Part shown: positions 11,285 through 20,357 of the stretch, one piece after another
How positions within the stretch are numbered: position 1 is the first letter of the stretch
How the letters are laid out: each line of letters begins with the position of its first letter
Source: Guyparkeria hydrothermalis
GTDB lineage: Bacteria > Pseudomonadota > Gammaproteobacteria > Halothiobacillales > Halothiobacillaceae
Reading direction: 5' to 3'
NCBI RefSeq assembly: GCF_023555375.1
Contig: NZ_JAJSEE010000002.1
Span: forward strand, 327,001-391,000
DNA: 64,000 nt
Translations under genes and position numbers: made by a program
The notes under the pieces: model-generated
Seen by the model: only the letters and a program-made list of their open reading frames with translations
Told to the model about the DNA's origin: nothing
The model's database searches: none

Positions 11285-11824
11285 ATGGCTCGACTTCAGG
11301 AATACTACTCCAAGACGTTGCGTGGCGAGCTCGCCAAGAAGCTCGAACTCGACAACGTAATGGCCGTTCCGAAGCTGACCAAGATTACGTTGAACATGGG
11401 CCTGGGTGATTCCGCTCGTGACAAGAAGGTAATCGATAACGCAGTGGAAGAACTCGGCCTGATCACCGGTCAAAAGCCGGTGGTGACGTATGCGCGCAAG
11501 TCGATCGCGGGCTTCAAGCTTCGCGAAGGCATGCCGCTGGGTGTCAAGGTCACCCTCAGGGGACGTACCATGTACGAATTCCTCGATCGGTTGATCCATG
11601 TGGCGAGTCCCCGCATCCGCGACTTCCGGGGTCTTTCCCCGAAGTCGTTCGATGGCCGTGGCAACTACAGCCTCGGGGTTCGCGAACAGATCATCTTCCC
11701 GGAAATTGATTTCGACAAGGTCGATCAGGTCCGGGGTATGGATATCACGATCACGACGACCGCGAAGGACAACGACCAGGCCCGGGCACTGCTCGACGGC
11801 TTCGGTTTCCCCTTCCGTCGTTAA
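11285..11824 (+). CDS. rplE: 50S ribosomal protein L5
   Basis: L5 binds 5S rRNA and forms bridge B1b with S13. The product is 179 residues, as in E. coli. Blocks [28 protein letters not shown] and [16 protein letters not shown] are present. It begins 14 bases after rplX. Confidence 0.98.
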   Translation: MARLQEYYSKTLRGELAKKLELDNVMAVPKLTKITLNMGLGDSARDKKVIDNAVEELGLITGQKPVVTYARKSIAGFKLREGMPLGVKVTLRGRTMYEFLDRLIHVASPRIRDFRGLSPKSFDGRGNYSLGVREQIIFPEIDFDKVDQVRGMDITITTTAKDNDQARALLDGFGFPFRR

Positions 11825-11842
11825 CAGAGACGAAACGAGACT

Positions 11843-12148
11843 ATGGCTAAGAAAAGCATGATTGCTCGCGAGGTCAAGCGCCAGAAGCTTGCTCGCCAGT
11901 ACGCCGACAAGCGCGCCAAGCTGCGCGCGATCGTCGCCGATCCCGAGGTGGATTTCGACGAGAAGATGGCGGCCTCCGCCGCGCTGGCCAAGCTGCCGCG
12001 TGATTCTTCTTACACCCGCCAGGTGCGCCGTTGTGCGCTGACCGGCCGTCCGAAGGGCGTCTACCGGAAGTTTGGCATGGGTCGCAACAAGCTGCGCCAA
12101 CTGGCAATGGCCGGGGAAATCCCGGGCCTGCGCAAGTCGAGCTGGTAA
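11843..12148 (+). CDS. rpsN: 30S ribosomal protein S14 (zinc-free form)
   Basis: S14 is a late-assembling 30S head protein. The product is 101 residues, the long form without the CxxC zinc ribbon, as usual in gammaproteobacteria. It ends with the conserved segment FGMGRNKLRQLAMAGEIPG. A gene for the zinc-dependent paralogue is not seen in this window. Confidence 0.97.
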   Translation: MAKKSMIAREVKRQKLARQYADKRAKLRAIVADPEVDFDEKMAASAALAKLPRDSSYTRQVRRCALTGRPKGVYRKFGMGRNKLRQLAMAGEIPGLRKSSW

Positions 12149-12160
12149 GGAGAACGCGTT

Positions 12161-12553
12161 ATGAGTATGAACGATCCGATCGCGGACATGCTGACGCGCA
12201 TCCGCAACGGCCAGGCCGCGCGCAAGACCGAGGTCCGCATGCCGGCCTCCAAGTTCAAGAAGGCGGTTGCCGAGACCCTGCTTGCCGAGGGCTACGTGGC
12301 CGACGTCCGCGTCGAGGGCGACAAGAAGCCGACGCTGGTCATCGGCCTGCGTTACTTCGAGGGCAAGCCGGTCATCGAGAAGCTGAACCGCGTGTCCCGT
12401 CCGGGTTCGCGCAAGTTCTTCGGCGCCGAGAACCTGCCGCAGGTCATCGGTGGCCTCGGCGTTGCCGTGGTTTCCACCTCCGAGGGTGTGATGCCGGACC
12501 GTGAAGCACGTCGCCGCAACATCGGTGGCGAAGTCGTCTGCTTTGTATCGTAA
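12161..12553 (+). CDS. rpsH: 30S ribosomal protein S8
   Basis: S8 is a primary 16S rRNA-binding protein; in E. coli it also represses the spc operon by binding near rplE. The product is 130 residues, as in E. coli, starting [18 protein letters not shown] and ending in the conserved GGEVVCFVS. It starts 12 bases after rpsN behind AAGGAG. Confidence 0.98.
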   Translation: MSMNDPIADMLTRIRNGQAARKTEVRMPASKFKKAVAETLLAEGYVADVRVEGDKKPTLVIGLRYFEGKPVIEKLNRVSRPGSRKFFGAENLPQVIGGLGVAVVSTSEGVMPDREARRRNIGGEVVCFVS

Positions 12554-12568
12554 CCGGTTGGGGGATTT

Positions 12569-13096
12569 ATGAGTCGAGTAGCACGAAAGCCGGTCGCGGT
12601 CCCCAAGGGTGTCGAGGTCAAGCTCGAAGACCAGGTTCTGTCCTTCAAGGGAAAGAACGGTGAGCTGACCCTGAACGTACACCCGACGGTCGGCGTGACC
12701 TTCGAGGACAACCAGATCCGGTTCACTCCGAACAGCGAAGACAACATCCCGATGGCGGGTACCATGCGCTCTCTGGCACAGGGCAGCGTTGACGGTGTCG
12801 CCAACGGGTTCGAGATCAAGCTTCAACTGGTCGGCGTCGGTTACCGCGCTCAGGTCCAGGGCCGTACCCTGAATCTGCAGCTGGGTTTCTCGCATCCGAT
12901 CGACTACCCGCTGCCGGACGGTGTCACCGCGGAAACCCCGTCGGCGACCGAAATCGTCATCAAGGGCGCGGACAAGCAGAAGGTCGGCCAGGTGGCTTCC
13001 AATGTGCGGGCGCTGCGTCCGCCGGAGCCTTACAAGGGTAAGGGCGTGAAGTACGCGGATGAGCGCATCCTGCGTAAGGAAGCCAAGAAGAAATAA
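12569..13096 (+). CDS. rplF: 50S ribosomal protein L6
   Basis: L6 lies near the factor-binding stalk base. The product is 175 residues (177 in E. coli) with two similar alpha/beta domains. The C-terminal [19 protein letters not shown] block is intact. It starts 15 bases after rpsH. Confidence 0.98.
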   Translation: MSRVARKPVAVPKGVEVKLEDQVLSFKGKNGELTLNVHPTVGVTFEDNQIRFTPNSEDNIPMAGTMRSLAQGSVDGVANGFEIKLQLVGVGYRAQVQGRTLNLQLGFSHPIDYPLPDGVTAETPSATEIVIKGADKQKVGQVASNVRALRPPEPYKGKGVKYADERILRKEAKKK

Positions 13097-13110
13097 TCGA
13101 GGGTGACGCG

Positions 13111-13464
13111 ATGAACGAAAGTACCAAACAGCGGCTGCGCCGCGCACGTCGCGCCCGGGCCAAGATCAAGCAGCTCGGCGTGCATCGCCTGAGCGTGCAC
13201 CGGAGCAGCAACCACACCTACGCCCAGGTCTTCGCACCGGAAGGCCAGGTGGTAGCGACCGCCTCCACGGTCGGCAAGGGCGTGCTCGCCGATGGCGAGT
13301 ACGGTGGCAACGTCGCCGCCGCCAAGAAGGTGGGCGAGGCCATCGCCAAGGCCGCCCTGGAAAAGGGCATCGAGTCCGTGGCGTTCGATCGCTCGGGTTT
13401 CATTTACCACGGGCGTGTCAAGGCAGTTGCCGACGCGGCACGCGAAGCCGGCCTGAAGTTCTAA
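13111..13464 (+). CDS. rplR: 50S ribosomal protein L18
   Basis: L18 brings 5S rRNA into the 50S subunit with L5. The product is 117 residues with a basic N terminus and the conserved [21 protein letters not shown] segment. It starts 14 bases after rplF. Confidence 0.97.
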   Translation: MNESTKQRLRRARRARAKIKQLGVHRLSVHRSSNHTYAQVFAPEGQVVATASTVGKGVLADGEYGGNVAAAKKVGEAIAKAALEKGIESVAFDRSGFIYHGRVKAVADAAREAGLKF

Positions 13465-13477
13465 AGAGGTGTAAGCA

Positions 13478-13993
13478 ATGAGCCGTAATGCAAACGACGT
13501 CTCGAACGAAGGCCTGATCGAGAAGCTGGTCACGATCAACCGCGTGTCCAAGGTGGTCAAGGGTGGTCGCCAGTTCTCGTTCACCGCGCTGACCGTGGTG
13601 GGTGACGGCGAAGGCCGGGTTGGCTATGGCTACGGCAAGGCCAAAGAAGTCCCGGCTGCGATCCAGAAGGCCATGGACCGTGCTCGCAACAGCATGATCG
13701 ATGTGCCCCTGCGTGACGGAACCCTGTACTACCAGACCAAGGGTCGTCACGGCGCCGGTCGAGTATTCATGAAGCCGGCCTCCGAAGGTACCGGTGTCAT
13801 CGCCGGTGGCGCGATGCGCGCCGTGTTCGAGGCAGCCGGTGTGCGCAACGTTCTGGCCAAGTGCATCGGGACCCGCAATCACATGAACGTGATTCGGGCG
13901 ACCATCAACGGTCTCTCCCAGATCCAGTCGCCGGAAGCGGTCGCCGCCAAGCGCGGCAAGCGCGTCGAGGAAATCCTGGGGGATGAGGCATGA
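13478..13993 (+). CDS. rpsE: 30S ribosomal protein S5
   Basis: S5 contributes to mRNA entry and decoding accuracy. The product is 171 residues. The N-terminal double-stranded RNA-binding domain includes [19 protein letters not shown], and the [14 protein letters not shown] block is intact. It overlaps rpmD by four bases (ATGA). Confidence 0.98.
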   Translation: MSRNANDVSNEGLIEKLVTINRVSKVVKGGRQFSFTALTVVGDGEGRVGYGYGKAKEVPAAIQKAMDRARNSMIDVPLRDGTLYYQTKGRHGAGRVFMKPASEGTGVIAGGAMRAVFEAAGVRNVLAKCIGTRNHMNVIRATINGLSQIQSPEAVAAKRGKRVEEILGDEA

Positions 13994-14187
13994 GTCAGAA
14001 GGCTAATGGCAAGATCCGGGTGCGCCTGGTTCGGTCGATGAACAATCGGCTCGAATCCCACAAGGCCTGCGTTCGCGGGCTGGGCATCCGCCGTATGCAC
14101 CAAGAGGTGGAAGTGGCCGATACCCCGGAGAACCGGGGCATGATCAATCGCGTCCACTACATGCTCGACGTACAGGAAGCGAAGTAA
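13990..14187 (+). CDS. rpmD: 50S ribosomal protein L30
   Basis: L30 is a small 50S protein absent from some lineages. The product is 65 residues (59 in E. coli), and the extra residues are at the N terminus. Its start overlaps the rpsE stop, and its stop overlaps the rplO start by one base (TAATG), so the three genes are translationally linked. Confidence 0.96.
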   Translation: MSQKANGKIRVRLVRSMNNRLESHKACVRGLGIRRMHQEVEVADTPENRGMINRVHYMLDVQEAK

Positions 14188-14615
14188 TGCGTTTGAACAA
14201 ACTTTCCCCCGCCGAGGGTAGCCGCAAGGACGCCAACCGCGTCGGTCGCGGCATCGGTTCCGGGCTGGGCAAGACTGGCGGTCGTGGTCACAAGGGCCAG
14301 AAGTCCCGCTCCGGCGGCTTCCACAAGACCGGCTTCGAAGGCGGTCAGATGCCGCTGCAGCGTCGCCTGCCGAAGATGGGCTTCAAGGCGGCCAAGTCGC
14401 TGTATCGCGCCGAGATCCGCACCGCGGAACTCAACCGGCTCGACGGCGAGGTCACGCTCGAGTCCCTCAAGGCCGCGAACCTGATCCGCAACGACGTCAA
14501 GAGCGTCAAGATCATCCTGCAGGGTGACGTGGAGAAGAAGCTGCAGGTCAAGGGTCTGGCGATCACCAAGGGTGCCCGCCAGGCGATTGAAGCCGCCGGT
14601 GGTTCAGCGGAGTAA
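14187..14615 (+). CDS. rplO: 50S ribosomal protein L15
   Basis: L15 is a late 50S assembly protein. The product is 142 residues with a glycine-rich basic N-terminal extension ([19 protein letters not shown]) that threads into 23S rRNA. It precedes secY by three bases. Confidence 0.97.
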   Translation: MRLNKLSPAEGSRKDANRVGRGIGSGLGKTGGRGHKGQKSRSGGFHKTGFEGGQMPLQRRLPKMGFKAAKSLYRAEIRTAELNRLDGEVTLESLKAANLIRNDVKSVKIILQGDVEKKLQVKGLAITKGARQAIEAAGGSAE

Positions 14616-14618
14616 GGT

Positions 14619-15953
14619 GTGGCACAGGCAAACTCAGGGATAGGCGCACTTGCCGGGGCCGGTCGGTTGACCGAGCTCCGGCAACGTATTTTCTTCGTCA
14701 TCATGGTGCTCGTGGTGTACCGCATCGGGACGTTCATCCCGCTGCCGGGCATCGACGTGGACGTCATGAAGGCGCTGTTCGAGCAGAACTCCGGCGGGAT
14801 CCTGGGCATGGTGAACATGTTCTCCGGCGGGGCGCTCTCGCGCATGTCCCTGTTTGCCCTGGGTGTGATGCCGTACATCTCGGCGGCGATCATCGTCCAA
14901 CTGCTCACCGCGGTGGTGCCCTCGCTGGAGAAGCTGAAGAAGGAAGGCGAGGCCGGTCGGCGCAAGATCACTCAGTACACCCGCTACGGCACGCTCGGCC
15001 TGGGCCTGGTCCAGGCGTTGGGCGTATCGATCGCGTTGCAGGGTCAGTCGGTCGGTGGGTCGCCGCTGGTGTTCGCGCCGGGCATCGGTTTCGTGTTCAT
15101 TGCCACCCTGACGCTGGTGAGCGGCACCATGCTGCTGGTCTGGCTAGGTGAGCAGATTACCGAGCGCGGTGTGGGCAACGGCATCTCCCTGATCATCTTC
15201 GCCGGGATCGTGGCCGGCCTGCCCAGCGCGATCGGCGGCACGGCCGAGCTGGTGCGCACCGGTGAGTTGCATGTCTTCACCATGCTGATCCTGGGCGTGC
15301 TGATCCTCGCGGTGACCGCCTTCGTGGTCTTTGTCGAGCGTGGCCAGCGCCGCATCACGGTGAACTACGCGCGGCGCCAGCAGGGTCGCGGCATGGCCGG
15401 ACAGCAGTCGTCCCACCTGCCGTTGAAGTTGAACATGGCCGGGGTCATCCCGCCGATCTTCGCCTCGAGCATCATCCTGTTCCCGGCGACGGTGGGTAAC
15501 TGGTTCGGTCAGCAGGAAGGCATGGGTTGGCTCGCCGACCTGTCGAACACCCTCTCGCCGGGTCAGCCGCTGTATGTGCTGTTCTATGCCGCGGCGATCA
15601 TCTTCTTCTGCTTCTTCTACACCGCGTTGGTGTTTAATGCCCGCGAAACCGCGGACAACCTGAAGCGTTCGGGCGCGTTCGTGCCGGGTATTCGCCCGGG
15701 TGAGCAGACCGCCCGCTACGTGGACAAGGTGTTGACCCGCCTGACGTTCTGGGGCGCGATCTACATCACCGCGGTCTGCCTGTTGCCGGAATTCCTGATC
15801 CTGTACTGGAACGTGCCGTTCTACTTCGGCGGCACCTCCCTGCTGATCATCGTGATCGTGCTGATGGACTTCATGTCGCAGGTCCAGTCGCACCTGGTTT
15901 CGCACCAGTACGACAGCCTGGTTCGCAAGGCACATTTCAAGAACGGGCTGTAA
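14619..15953 (+). CDS. secY: preprotein translocase subunit SecY
   Basis: SecY forms the protein-conducting channel of the Sec translocon in the inner membrane, with SecE and SecG. The product is 444 residues, starts at GTG and has ten predicted membrane segments. The second starts at about residue 73 ([20 protein letters not shown]), which forms the plug/lateral-gate region. Three bases separate it from rplO. rpmJ, which follows secY in many relatives, is not found in the 79 bases downstream. Confidence 0.98.
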   Translation: MAQANSGIGALAGAGRLTELRQRIFFVIMVLVVYRIGTFIPLPGIDVDVMKALFEQNSGGILGMVNMFSGGALSRMSLFALGVMPYISAAIIVQLLTAVVPSLEKLKKEGEAGRRKITQYTRYGTLGLGLVQALGVSIALQGQSVGGSPLVFAPGIGFVFIATLTLVSGTMLLVWLGEQITERGVGNGISLIIFAGIVAGLPSAIGGTAELVRTGELHVFTMLILGVLILAVTAFVVFVERGQRRITVNYARRQQGRGMAGQQSSHLPLKLNMAGVIPPIFASSIILFPATVGNWFGQQEGMGWLADLSNTLSPGQPLYVLFYAAAIIFFCFFYTALVFNARETADNLKRSGAFVPGIRPGEQTARYVDKVLTRLTFWGAIYITAVCLLPEFLILYWNVPFYFGGTSLLIIVIVLMDFMSQVQSHLVSHQYDSLVRKAHFKNGL

Positions 15954-15974
15954 TCGACGGCCCGTCGTTTCCGT

Positions 15975-16003
15975 TTGCTATTGACGGCGCGTTGCGTTAA
16001 GCT
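15975..16003 (+). promoter_or_regulatory. candidate promoter of the alpha operon
   Basis: TTGCTA (15975-15980), a 17-base spacer and TAAGCT (15998-16003) precede rpsM, followed by a GC-rich stretch CTCGCGCTC. The match is 4/6 for the -35 box. The similar downstream stretch at the rplC and rplM promoters supports the call. Confidence 0.5.
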
Positions 16004-16032
16004 CTCGCGCTCTTTTTTGGGGTGATATATCG

Positions 16033-16389
16033 ATGGCACGTATTGCTGGGATCAACATTCCCGTTCAGAAACATGTGGTCATTGGCCTGACTTCCATCTA
16101 CGGAATCGGTCGGACCCGCGCCAAGCAGATCTGCGAAGCCACCGGCGTGGCCGAGGATCGCAAGGTGCGCGACCTGTCCGAGGCAGAGGTTGAGGCCCTG
16201 CGTGCGGAAGTCGGCAAGTATGTAGTCGAAGGCGACCTGCGTCGCGACGTCTCCATGAACATCAAGCGTCTGATGGACCTTGGTTGCTATCGTGGTCTGC
16301 GTCATCGCCGTGGTCTGCCGCTGCGTGGTCAGCGCACACGCACGAACGCACGGACTCGCAAGGGTCCGCGTCGCCTGGTCAAGCGCTAA
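16033..16389 (+). CDS. rpsM: 30S ribosomal protein S13
   Basis: S13 sits in the 30S head and contacts P-site tRNA and L5. The product is 118 residues, as in E. coli, with the basic C-terminal segment [18 protein letters not shown]. It is the first gene after secY, across a 79-base gap that probably holds a promoter. Confidence 0.98.
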   Translation: MARIAGINIPVQKHVVIGLTSIYGIGRTRAKQICEATGVAEDRKVRDLSEAEVEALRAEVGKYVVEGDLRRDVSMNIKRLMDLGCYRGLRHRRGLPLRGQRTRTNARTRKGPRRLVKR

Positions 16390-16423
16390 TCAGGCTTAAT
16401 ATTCTTTCGAGAGTAGGATTTTA

Positions 16424-16813
16424 ATGGCTAAAGCAAGTCAAACTACCCGTAAAAAGGTAAAACGCGTCGTCACCGATGCGATCGCGCATATCCATGCGTC
16501 GTTCAACAACACGATCGTGACGATCACCGACCGTCAGGGCAACACCCTCAGCTGGGCGACTTCCGGAGGCTCGGGTTTCCGCGGTTCCCGCAAGTCGACC
16601 CCGTTCGCCGCCCAGGTGGCGGCCGAACGTGCCGGCGAGGCGGCCAAGGTGTATGGGGTCAAGAACGTCGACGTTGAAGTGAAGGGCCCCGGCCCGGGTC
16701 GCGAGTCGACCATCCGCGCGCTGAACGCCGTGGGCTTCAAGGTGGGCGTGATCACCGACGTTACCCCCATCCCGCACAATGGTTGCCGTCCGCCCAAAAA
16801 GCGTCGCGTTTGA
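16424..16813 (+). CDS. rpsK: 30S ribosomal protein S11
   Basis: S11 lines the 30S platform near the E site. The product is 129 residues and includes [13 protein letters not shown] and the conserved C-terminal [18 protein letters not shown]. It follows rpsM by 34 bases. Confidence 0.98.
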   Translation: MAKASQTTRKKVKRVVTDAIAHIHASFNNTIVTITDRQGNTLSWATSGGSGFRGSRKSTPFAAQVAAERAGEAAKVYGVKNVDVEVKGPGPGRESTIRALNAVGFKVGVITDVTPIPHNGCRPPKKRRV

Positions 16814-16841
16814 CGGTGCGTTCGTAAGGAGTATTTGACTT

Positions 16842-17465
16842 ATGGCTCGTTATCTCGGTCCTACTTGTAAACTCGCCCGTCGCGAGGGCACGGATCTTTT
16901 CCTCAAGTCCGGCGTCCGCGCACTGGAAGACAAGTGCCACCACGACCGCGCCCCTGGTCAGCACGGCTCCGGCCGTCGCCAGAAGGTGTCGGACTACGGT
17001 CTGCAGCTGCGCGAAAAGCAGAAGCTGCGCCGCATCTACGGCGTTCTCGAGCGCCAGTTCCGCAACTACTACAAGCGCGCTGCGCAGATGAAGGGCTCCA
17101 CCGGCGAGAACCTTCTGCAGATCCTCGAGTGCCGCCTGGACAACGTCGCGTACCGCATGGGCTTCGGCGCGACCCGCGCCGAGGCGCGTCAGCTGGTCTC
17201 GCATCGCGGCCTGCTGGTCAACGGCGAGGTGGTTAACATCCCGTCCTACCAGGTGGCCGCTGACGACGTGGTTTCCGTTCGCGAAAAGGCGAAGAAGCAG
17301 CAGCGCGTCAAGGATGCCCTCGAGCTGGCCGCCCAGCGCGAAATCGTGCCGTGGGTCTCGGTCGATTCCAGCAAGATGGAAGGCGTCTTCAAGGCCGTCC
17401 CGACTCGGGATGAACTGCCGGCGGACATCAACGAATCGCTCGTTGTCGAGCTGTATTCGAAGTAA
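16842..17465 (+). CDS. rpsD: 30S ribosomal protein S4
   Basis: S4 is a primary assembly protein and, in E. coli, the repressor of the alpha operon. The product is 207 residues with an S4 RNA-binding domain around 95-155 ([20 protein letters not shown]). Cys9 and Cys32 are present where zinc-binding S4 proteins have four cysteines, but the other two are missing, so zinc is unlikely to be bound. It is followed 20 bases later by rpoA. Confidence 0.98.
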   Translation: MARYLGPTCKLARREGTDLFLKSGVRALEDKCHHDRAPGQHGSGRRQKVSDYGLQLREKQKLRRIYGVLERQFRNYYKRAAQMKGSTGENLLQILECRLDNVAYRMGFGATRAEARQLVSHRGLLVNGEVVNIPSYQVAADDVVSVREKAKKQQRVKDALELAAQREIVPWVSVDSSKMEGVFKAVPTRDELPADINESLVVELYSK

Positions 17466-17485
17466 ACGGTTTTCGGGGGTACGTA

Positions 17486-18481
17486 ATGCAACTGGGTTCT
17501 ACAGAGCTTCTCAAGCCGCGCCTGGTCGACGTGGAAACGATCGACGACACCCATGCGCGCGTCGTACTGGAGCCGTTGGAGCGTGGGTTTGGCTACACGC
17601 TGGGCAATGCGTTGCGGCGTATCCTGCTCTCGTCCATCCCGGGCGTGGCCGTCACTGAGGCGGAAATCGAAGGCATCCTGCACGAGTACAGTGCCCTCGA
17701 GGGTGTCCAGGAGGACGTGCTCGAGATCCTGCTCAACCTCAAGGGCCTGTCGATCACGATGCACGGCCGCGACGAAGCGGTACTGAGCATCAAGAAGACC
17801 GGGCCGGGAACCGTGACCGCCGCCGACATCAAGGCGGATCACTCGGTCGAGATCATGAATCCGGATCACGTCATCGCCACCCTGCGCGACGACGCCGAGC
17901 TGAACATGACCTTCAAGGTCGAGCGTGGCATGGGCTATGTCCCGGCCAGCGCCCGTCGTGAAGACGAGGAGACGACCGTCGGTCGCCTGCTGATCGACGC
18001 GTCGTTCTCGCCGCTGCGTCGCGTGGCCTACTCGGTCGAGCGGGCGCGTGTTGAGCAGCGCACTGACCTTGACTCGCTGGTGCTCGACATCGAGACCAAC
18101 GGTTCGATCTCCGCCGAGGACGCGATCCGCCAGGCGGCCGGCATCCTGGTTGACCAGCTGTCCGTTCTGGTCGATCTCAAGGCCGAGAAGGCCGAGCCGG
18201 TCGAGGAGCAGGCCCCGTCGGTCGATCCGGTGCTGCTGCGCCCGGTAGACGACCTGGAGCTGACCGTGCGTTCGGCCAACTGCCTCAAGGCGGAGAACAT
18301 CTACTACATCGGCGACCTGATCCAGCGGTCGGAAATGGAATTGCTCAAGACCCCGAACCTTGGCAAGAAGTCCCTGACGGAGATCAAGGACGTGCTCGCC
18401 AAGCAGGGCCTGTCCCTGGGGCAGAAACTGGAGAACTGGCCGCCGGCCGAGCTCCAGAATCTGAGCGAATCCAAGATTTGA
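17486..18481 (+). CDS. rpoA: DNA-directed RNA polymerase subunit alpha
   Basis: The alpha subunit dimerises to start RNA polymerase assembly, and its C-terminal domain contacts UP elements and activators. The product is 331 residues: an N-terminal assembly domain (to about 235), a linker, and a C-terminal domain with the [12 protein letters not shown] helix that holds the DNA-binding arginine. It lies between rpsD and rplQ as usual. Confidence 0.98.
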   Translation: MQLGSTELLKPRLVDVETIDDTHARVVLEPLERGFGYTLGNALRRILLSSIPGVAVTEAEIEGILHEYSALEGVQEDVLEILLNLKGLSITMHGRDEAVLSIKKTGPGTVTAADIKADHSVEIMNPDHVIATLRDDAELNMTFKVERGMGYVPASARREDEETTVGRLLIDASFSPLRRVAYSVERARVEQRTDLDSLVLDIETNGSISAEDAIRQAAGILVDQLSVLVDLKAEKAEPVEEQAPSVDPVLLRPVDDLELTVRSANCLKAENIYYIGDLIQRSEMELLKTPNLGKKSLTEIKDVLAKQGLSLGQKLENWPPAELQNLSESKI

Positions 18482-18505
18482 ACGAAATTTTTTGGAGTAT
18501 TTGAC

Positions 18506-18904
18506 ATGCGTCATCGTCAATCCGGTCGGCAGTTGGGTCGCAACGCCTCGCAGCGCAAGGCGCTGATGCGTTCGCTCACCAACGCCCTGATCGAGCACGA
18601 GGTCATCAAGACCACGGTTCCCAAGGCCAAAGAGCTGCGTCGCGTCGCCGAGCCGCTGATCACCCTGGCGAAGGAAGACAGCGTCCATGCACGCCGTCAG
18701 GCCTTCGCGAAGGTCGGCAACAAGGCCACCGTCGGCAAGCTGTTCACCGACGTCGGTCCGCGCTTCAAAGAGCGCAACGGTGGCTACCTGCGCATCCTCA
18801 AGTGCGGCTACCGCGCCGGGGACGCCGCCCCGATGGCCTACGTCGAACTGGTCGAGCGTAGCGCCGAGCCGGCCGAAGTGGCCGAAGAGGCTGCCGCCGA
18901 GTAA
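18506..18904 (+). CDS. rplQ: 50S ribosomal protein L17
   Basis: L17 lies near the tunnel exit of the 50S subunit. The product is 132 residues with the conserved start [20 protein letters not shown] and an alanine/glutamate-rich tail. It is the last gene of the alpha operon; a strong terminator follows 47 bases after the stop. Confidence 0.98.
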   Translation: MRHRQSGRQLGRNASQRKALMRSLTNALIEHEVIKTTVPKAKELRRVAEPLITLAKEDSVHARRQAFAKVGNKATVGKLFTDVGPRFKERNGGYLRILKCGYRAGDAAPMAYVELVERSAEPAEVAEEAAAE

Positions 18905-18951
18905 GGGCACGGTGTGCCCCGCGCCGCCGGGCCGTCGAGGCCTGGCAATGA

Positions 18952-18979
18952 AAAAAGCCCGCCATCCGGCGGGCTTTTT
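18952..18979 (+). terminator. intrinsic terminator of the alpha operon
   Basis: A 12-base-pair stem (18952-18963 with 18968-18979) with a 4-base loop has an A-run on one side and a T-run on the other, so it could work in both directions between rplQ and the convergent DUF302 gene. Confidence 0.9.
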
Positions 18980-19001
18980 GTATGCAGTGGCCGTCGATCC
19001 G

Positions 19002-19391
19002 TCAGCTGCCCACGGTCTCTGTCAGCATGTTGTTCATCGTCTTCTCGACCTCGGCGGCGACCTTGGCGAGGTTGGCGTCGTCGCTAAGCATCGCGAGCAT
19101 GGCGGTGGGACGGATCATGGAGACGATCACGTCGCCGTCACGCTCGTAGACCGCAATCCGACAGGGCAGGGCATTCGCGAGATCCATGCGCACGGCCAAT
19201 ACCTCGGCCGCGCGCTTGGGGTTGCACACTTCGAAGACACGGCATTGCGGCGCAAAGTCCACGCCCTTGGCGTTGAGGGTGCCGTGGATGTCGTGGGTGT
19301 GCAGCAGTCCGAAGCCGTTCGCCGGTACCGCGTCGTGTAGGCGCTGGCAGGTGGTCTCGAAATCGTGCGGGCTCTTGTGTTCGTCGATCAT
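19002..19391 (-). CDS. DUF302 family protein
   Basis: The 129-residue product resembles DUF302 (PF03625) proteins: a compact alpha/beta protein with the pattern GFGLLHTHDIHGTL, a cysteine pair (CRVFEVCNP) and a hydrophobic substrate-like pocket region. DUF302 proteins are frequent in sulfur-oxidising and thermophilic bacteria, sometimes beside sulfur-transfer genes; no biochemical role is established that I can cite. There is no signal peptide, so it is probably cytoplasmic. It is convergent with rplQ and divergent from the gene at 19642. The ATG lies 250 bases from that gene's start. Confidence 0.75.
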   Translation of the reverse strand: MIDEHKSPHDFETTCQRLHDAVPANGFGLLHTHDIHGTLNAKGVDFAPQCRVFEVCNPKRAAEVLAVRMDLANALPCRIAVYERDGDVIVSMIRPTAMLAMLSDDANLAKVAAEVEKTMNNMLTETVGS

Positions 19392-19541
19392 GGATCGTTG
19401 TCTCCGATTCGGGTTTGGTCGAGGCTAGCTTAGCAAACCGCGGTTGGCCTTCCTCGGGTGGTCCGGTTGCGCACGGCCACCGGGTCTCCTAGGATGCAAA
19501 AGGTTTCGTGGCGGCCGATATACGGGGGTCCCCATGATTGT

Positions 19542-19570
19542 GGAACTTTCCCGTCGATCGGCCTGTCGCA
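19542..19570 (+). promoter_or_regulatory. sigma-E-like (ECF) promoter
   Basis: GGAACTT (19542-19548), a 16-base spacer and GTCGCA (19565-19570) match the -35 consensus of RpoE perfectly and its -10 element (GTCNAA) in part. It points at the exported protein gene starting 71 bases downstream. A sigma-70 promoter is not obvious in the same gap. Confidence 0.45.
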
Positions 19571-19641
19571 TGTTTCTATCGGGGATCGGCACCCGGCACT
19601 CCCCGGTGCAAAGCCGAATCATTTAAACGAGGAGTAATTGC

Positions 19642-20268
19642 ATGTCCGTTTGGAACCAGAAGTTGCGCAAATCCATGATGGCTGCCGGCGTCTCCGCTGC
19701 GCTCGCCTTCAGCGGCGCGGCCGTGGCTCAGCAGGGCGGTCAGGCTGCCCCGCATGGTGGTCAACAGGGCCAGATGCCTGAAATGACCGACGAGCAGCGC
19801 CAGCTGATGGAAGAGATGCGCTCGGTTCAACAGGAGCTCCAGCAGACGCAGGCAAAACTGAGCGAAATGGAACAGCAGGCCTACGAGAACAACCCGGAGC
19901 TGGGTGAGAAGCGCGAGGCGCTTCAGGCCAAGATCGCCGAGAAGATGTCCAGCAGCGGTTACGATGCCGAGAAGGAATTCGAAGAGATGAAGGCCACCAT
20001 GGCCAAGTACCAGGGTGGCGAGCAGCAGCCGTCCGAGGAGGAGGTCAAGGCATTCCGCCAGCAGCAGCAGGAGTTCCAGCAGCGTCAGCAGCAGGCCTTC
20101 CAGGACGAGGAAGTCCAGAGCATGGCGCAGGACCTGCGTGGTGAGGTCGAGCAGGTGATGAAGGAGAACAACCCGCAGGCCAAGGACCTGTTCGCGAAGA
20201 TGGAACGCCAGGCCGAGGAAATGCAGCAGCTGCGCGAAAAGGCCATGGAGATGCGTCAGGGCGGTTAA
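19642..20268 (+). CDS. exported coiled-coil protein, Gln/Met/Glu-rich
   Basis: I do not recognise a characterised family. The 208-residue product has a clear Sec signal peptide (basic start, hydrophobic 12-27, cleavage after AVA at 29). The mature part is almost entirely helical and rich in Gln, Glu and Met, with heptad-like stretches suggesting a periplasmic coiled coil. The segment PEMTDEQRQLMEEM is reminiscent of the LTxxQ motif of the periplasmic chaperones Spy and CpxP, and the sigma-E-like promoter would fit an envelope-stress role, but both links are inference. An AACGAGGAG site precedes the ATG, and a terminator follows. Confidence 0.7.
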   Translation: MSVWNQKLRKSMMAAGVSAALAFSGAAVAQQGGQAAPHGGQQGQMPEMTDEQRQLMEEMRSVQQELQQTQAKLSEMEQQAYENNPELGEKREALQAKIAEKMSSSGYDAEKEFEEMKATMAKYQGGEQQPSEEEVKAFRQQQQEFQQRQQQAFQDEEVQSMAQDLRGEVEQVMKENNPQAKDLFAKMERQAEEMQQLREKAMEMRQGG

Positions 20269-20296
20269 TCGTCCGTCGCACGTCGAGGCGATAAGG

Positions 20297-20324
20297 GCCG
20301 ATCCCTGGCGGGGTCGGCTTTTTT
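20297..20324 (+). terminator. intrinsic terminator
   Basis: A 9-base-pair stem (20297-20305 with 20310-20318, one G-U pair), a TGGC loop and six T residues follow the exported coiled-coil gene, between it and the convergent uvrB. Confidence 0.85.
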
Positions 20325-20357
20325 ATTGTCTTGCCACTGCGTCTCGGGTGGGTCGGC

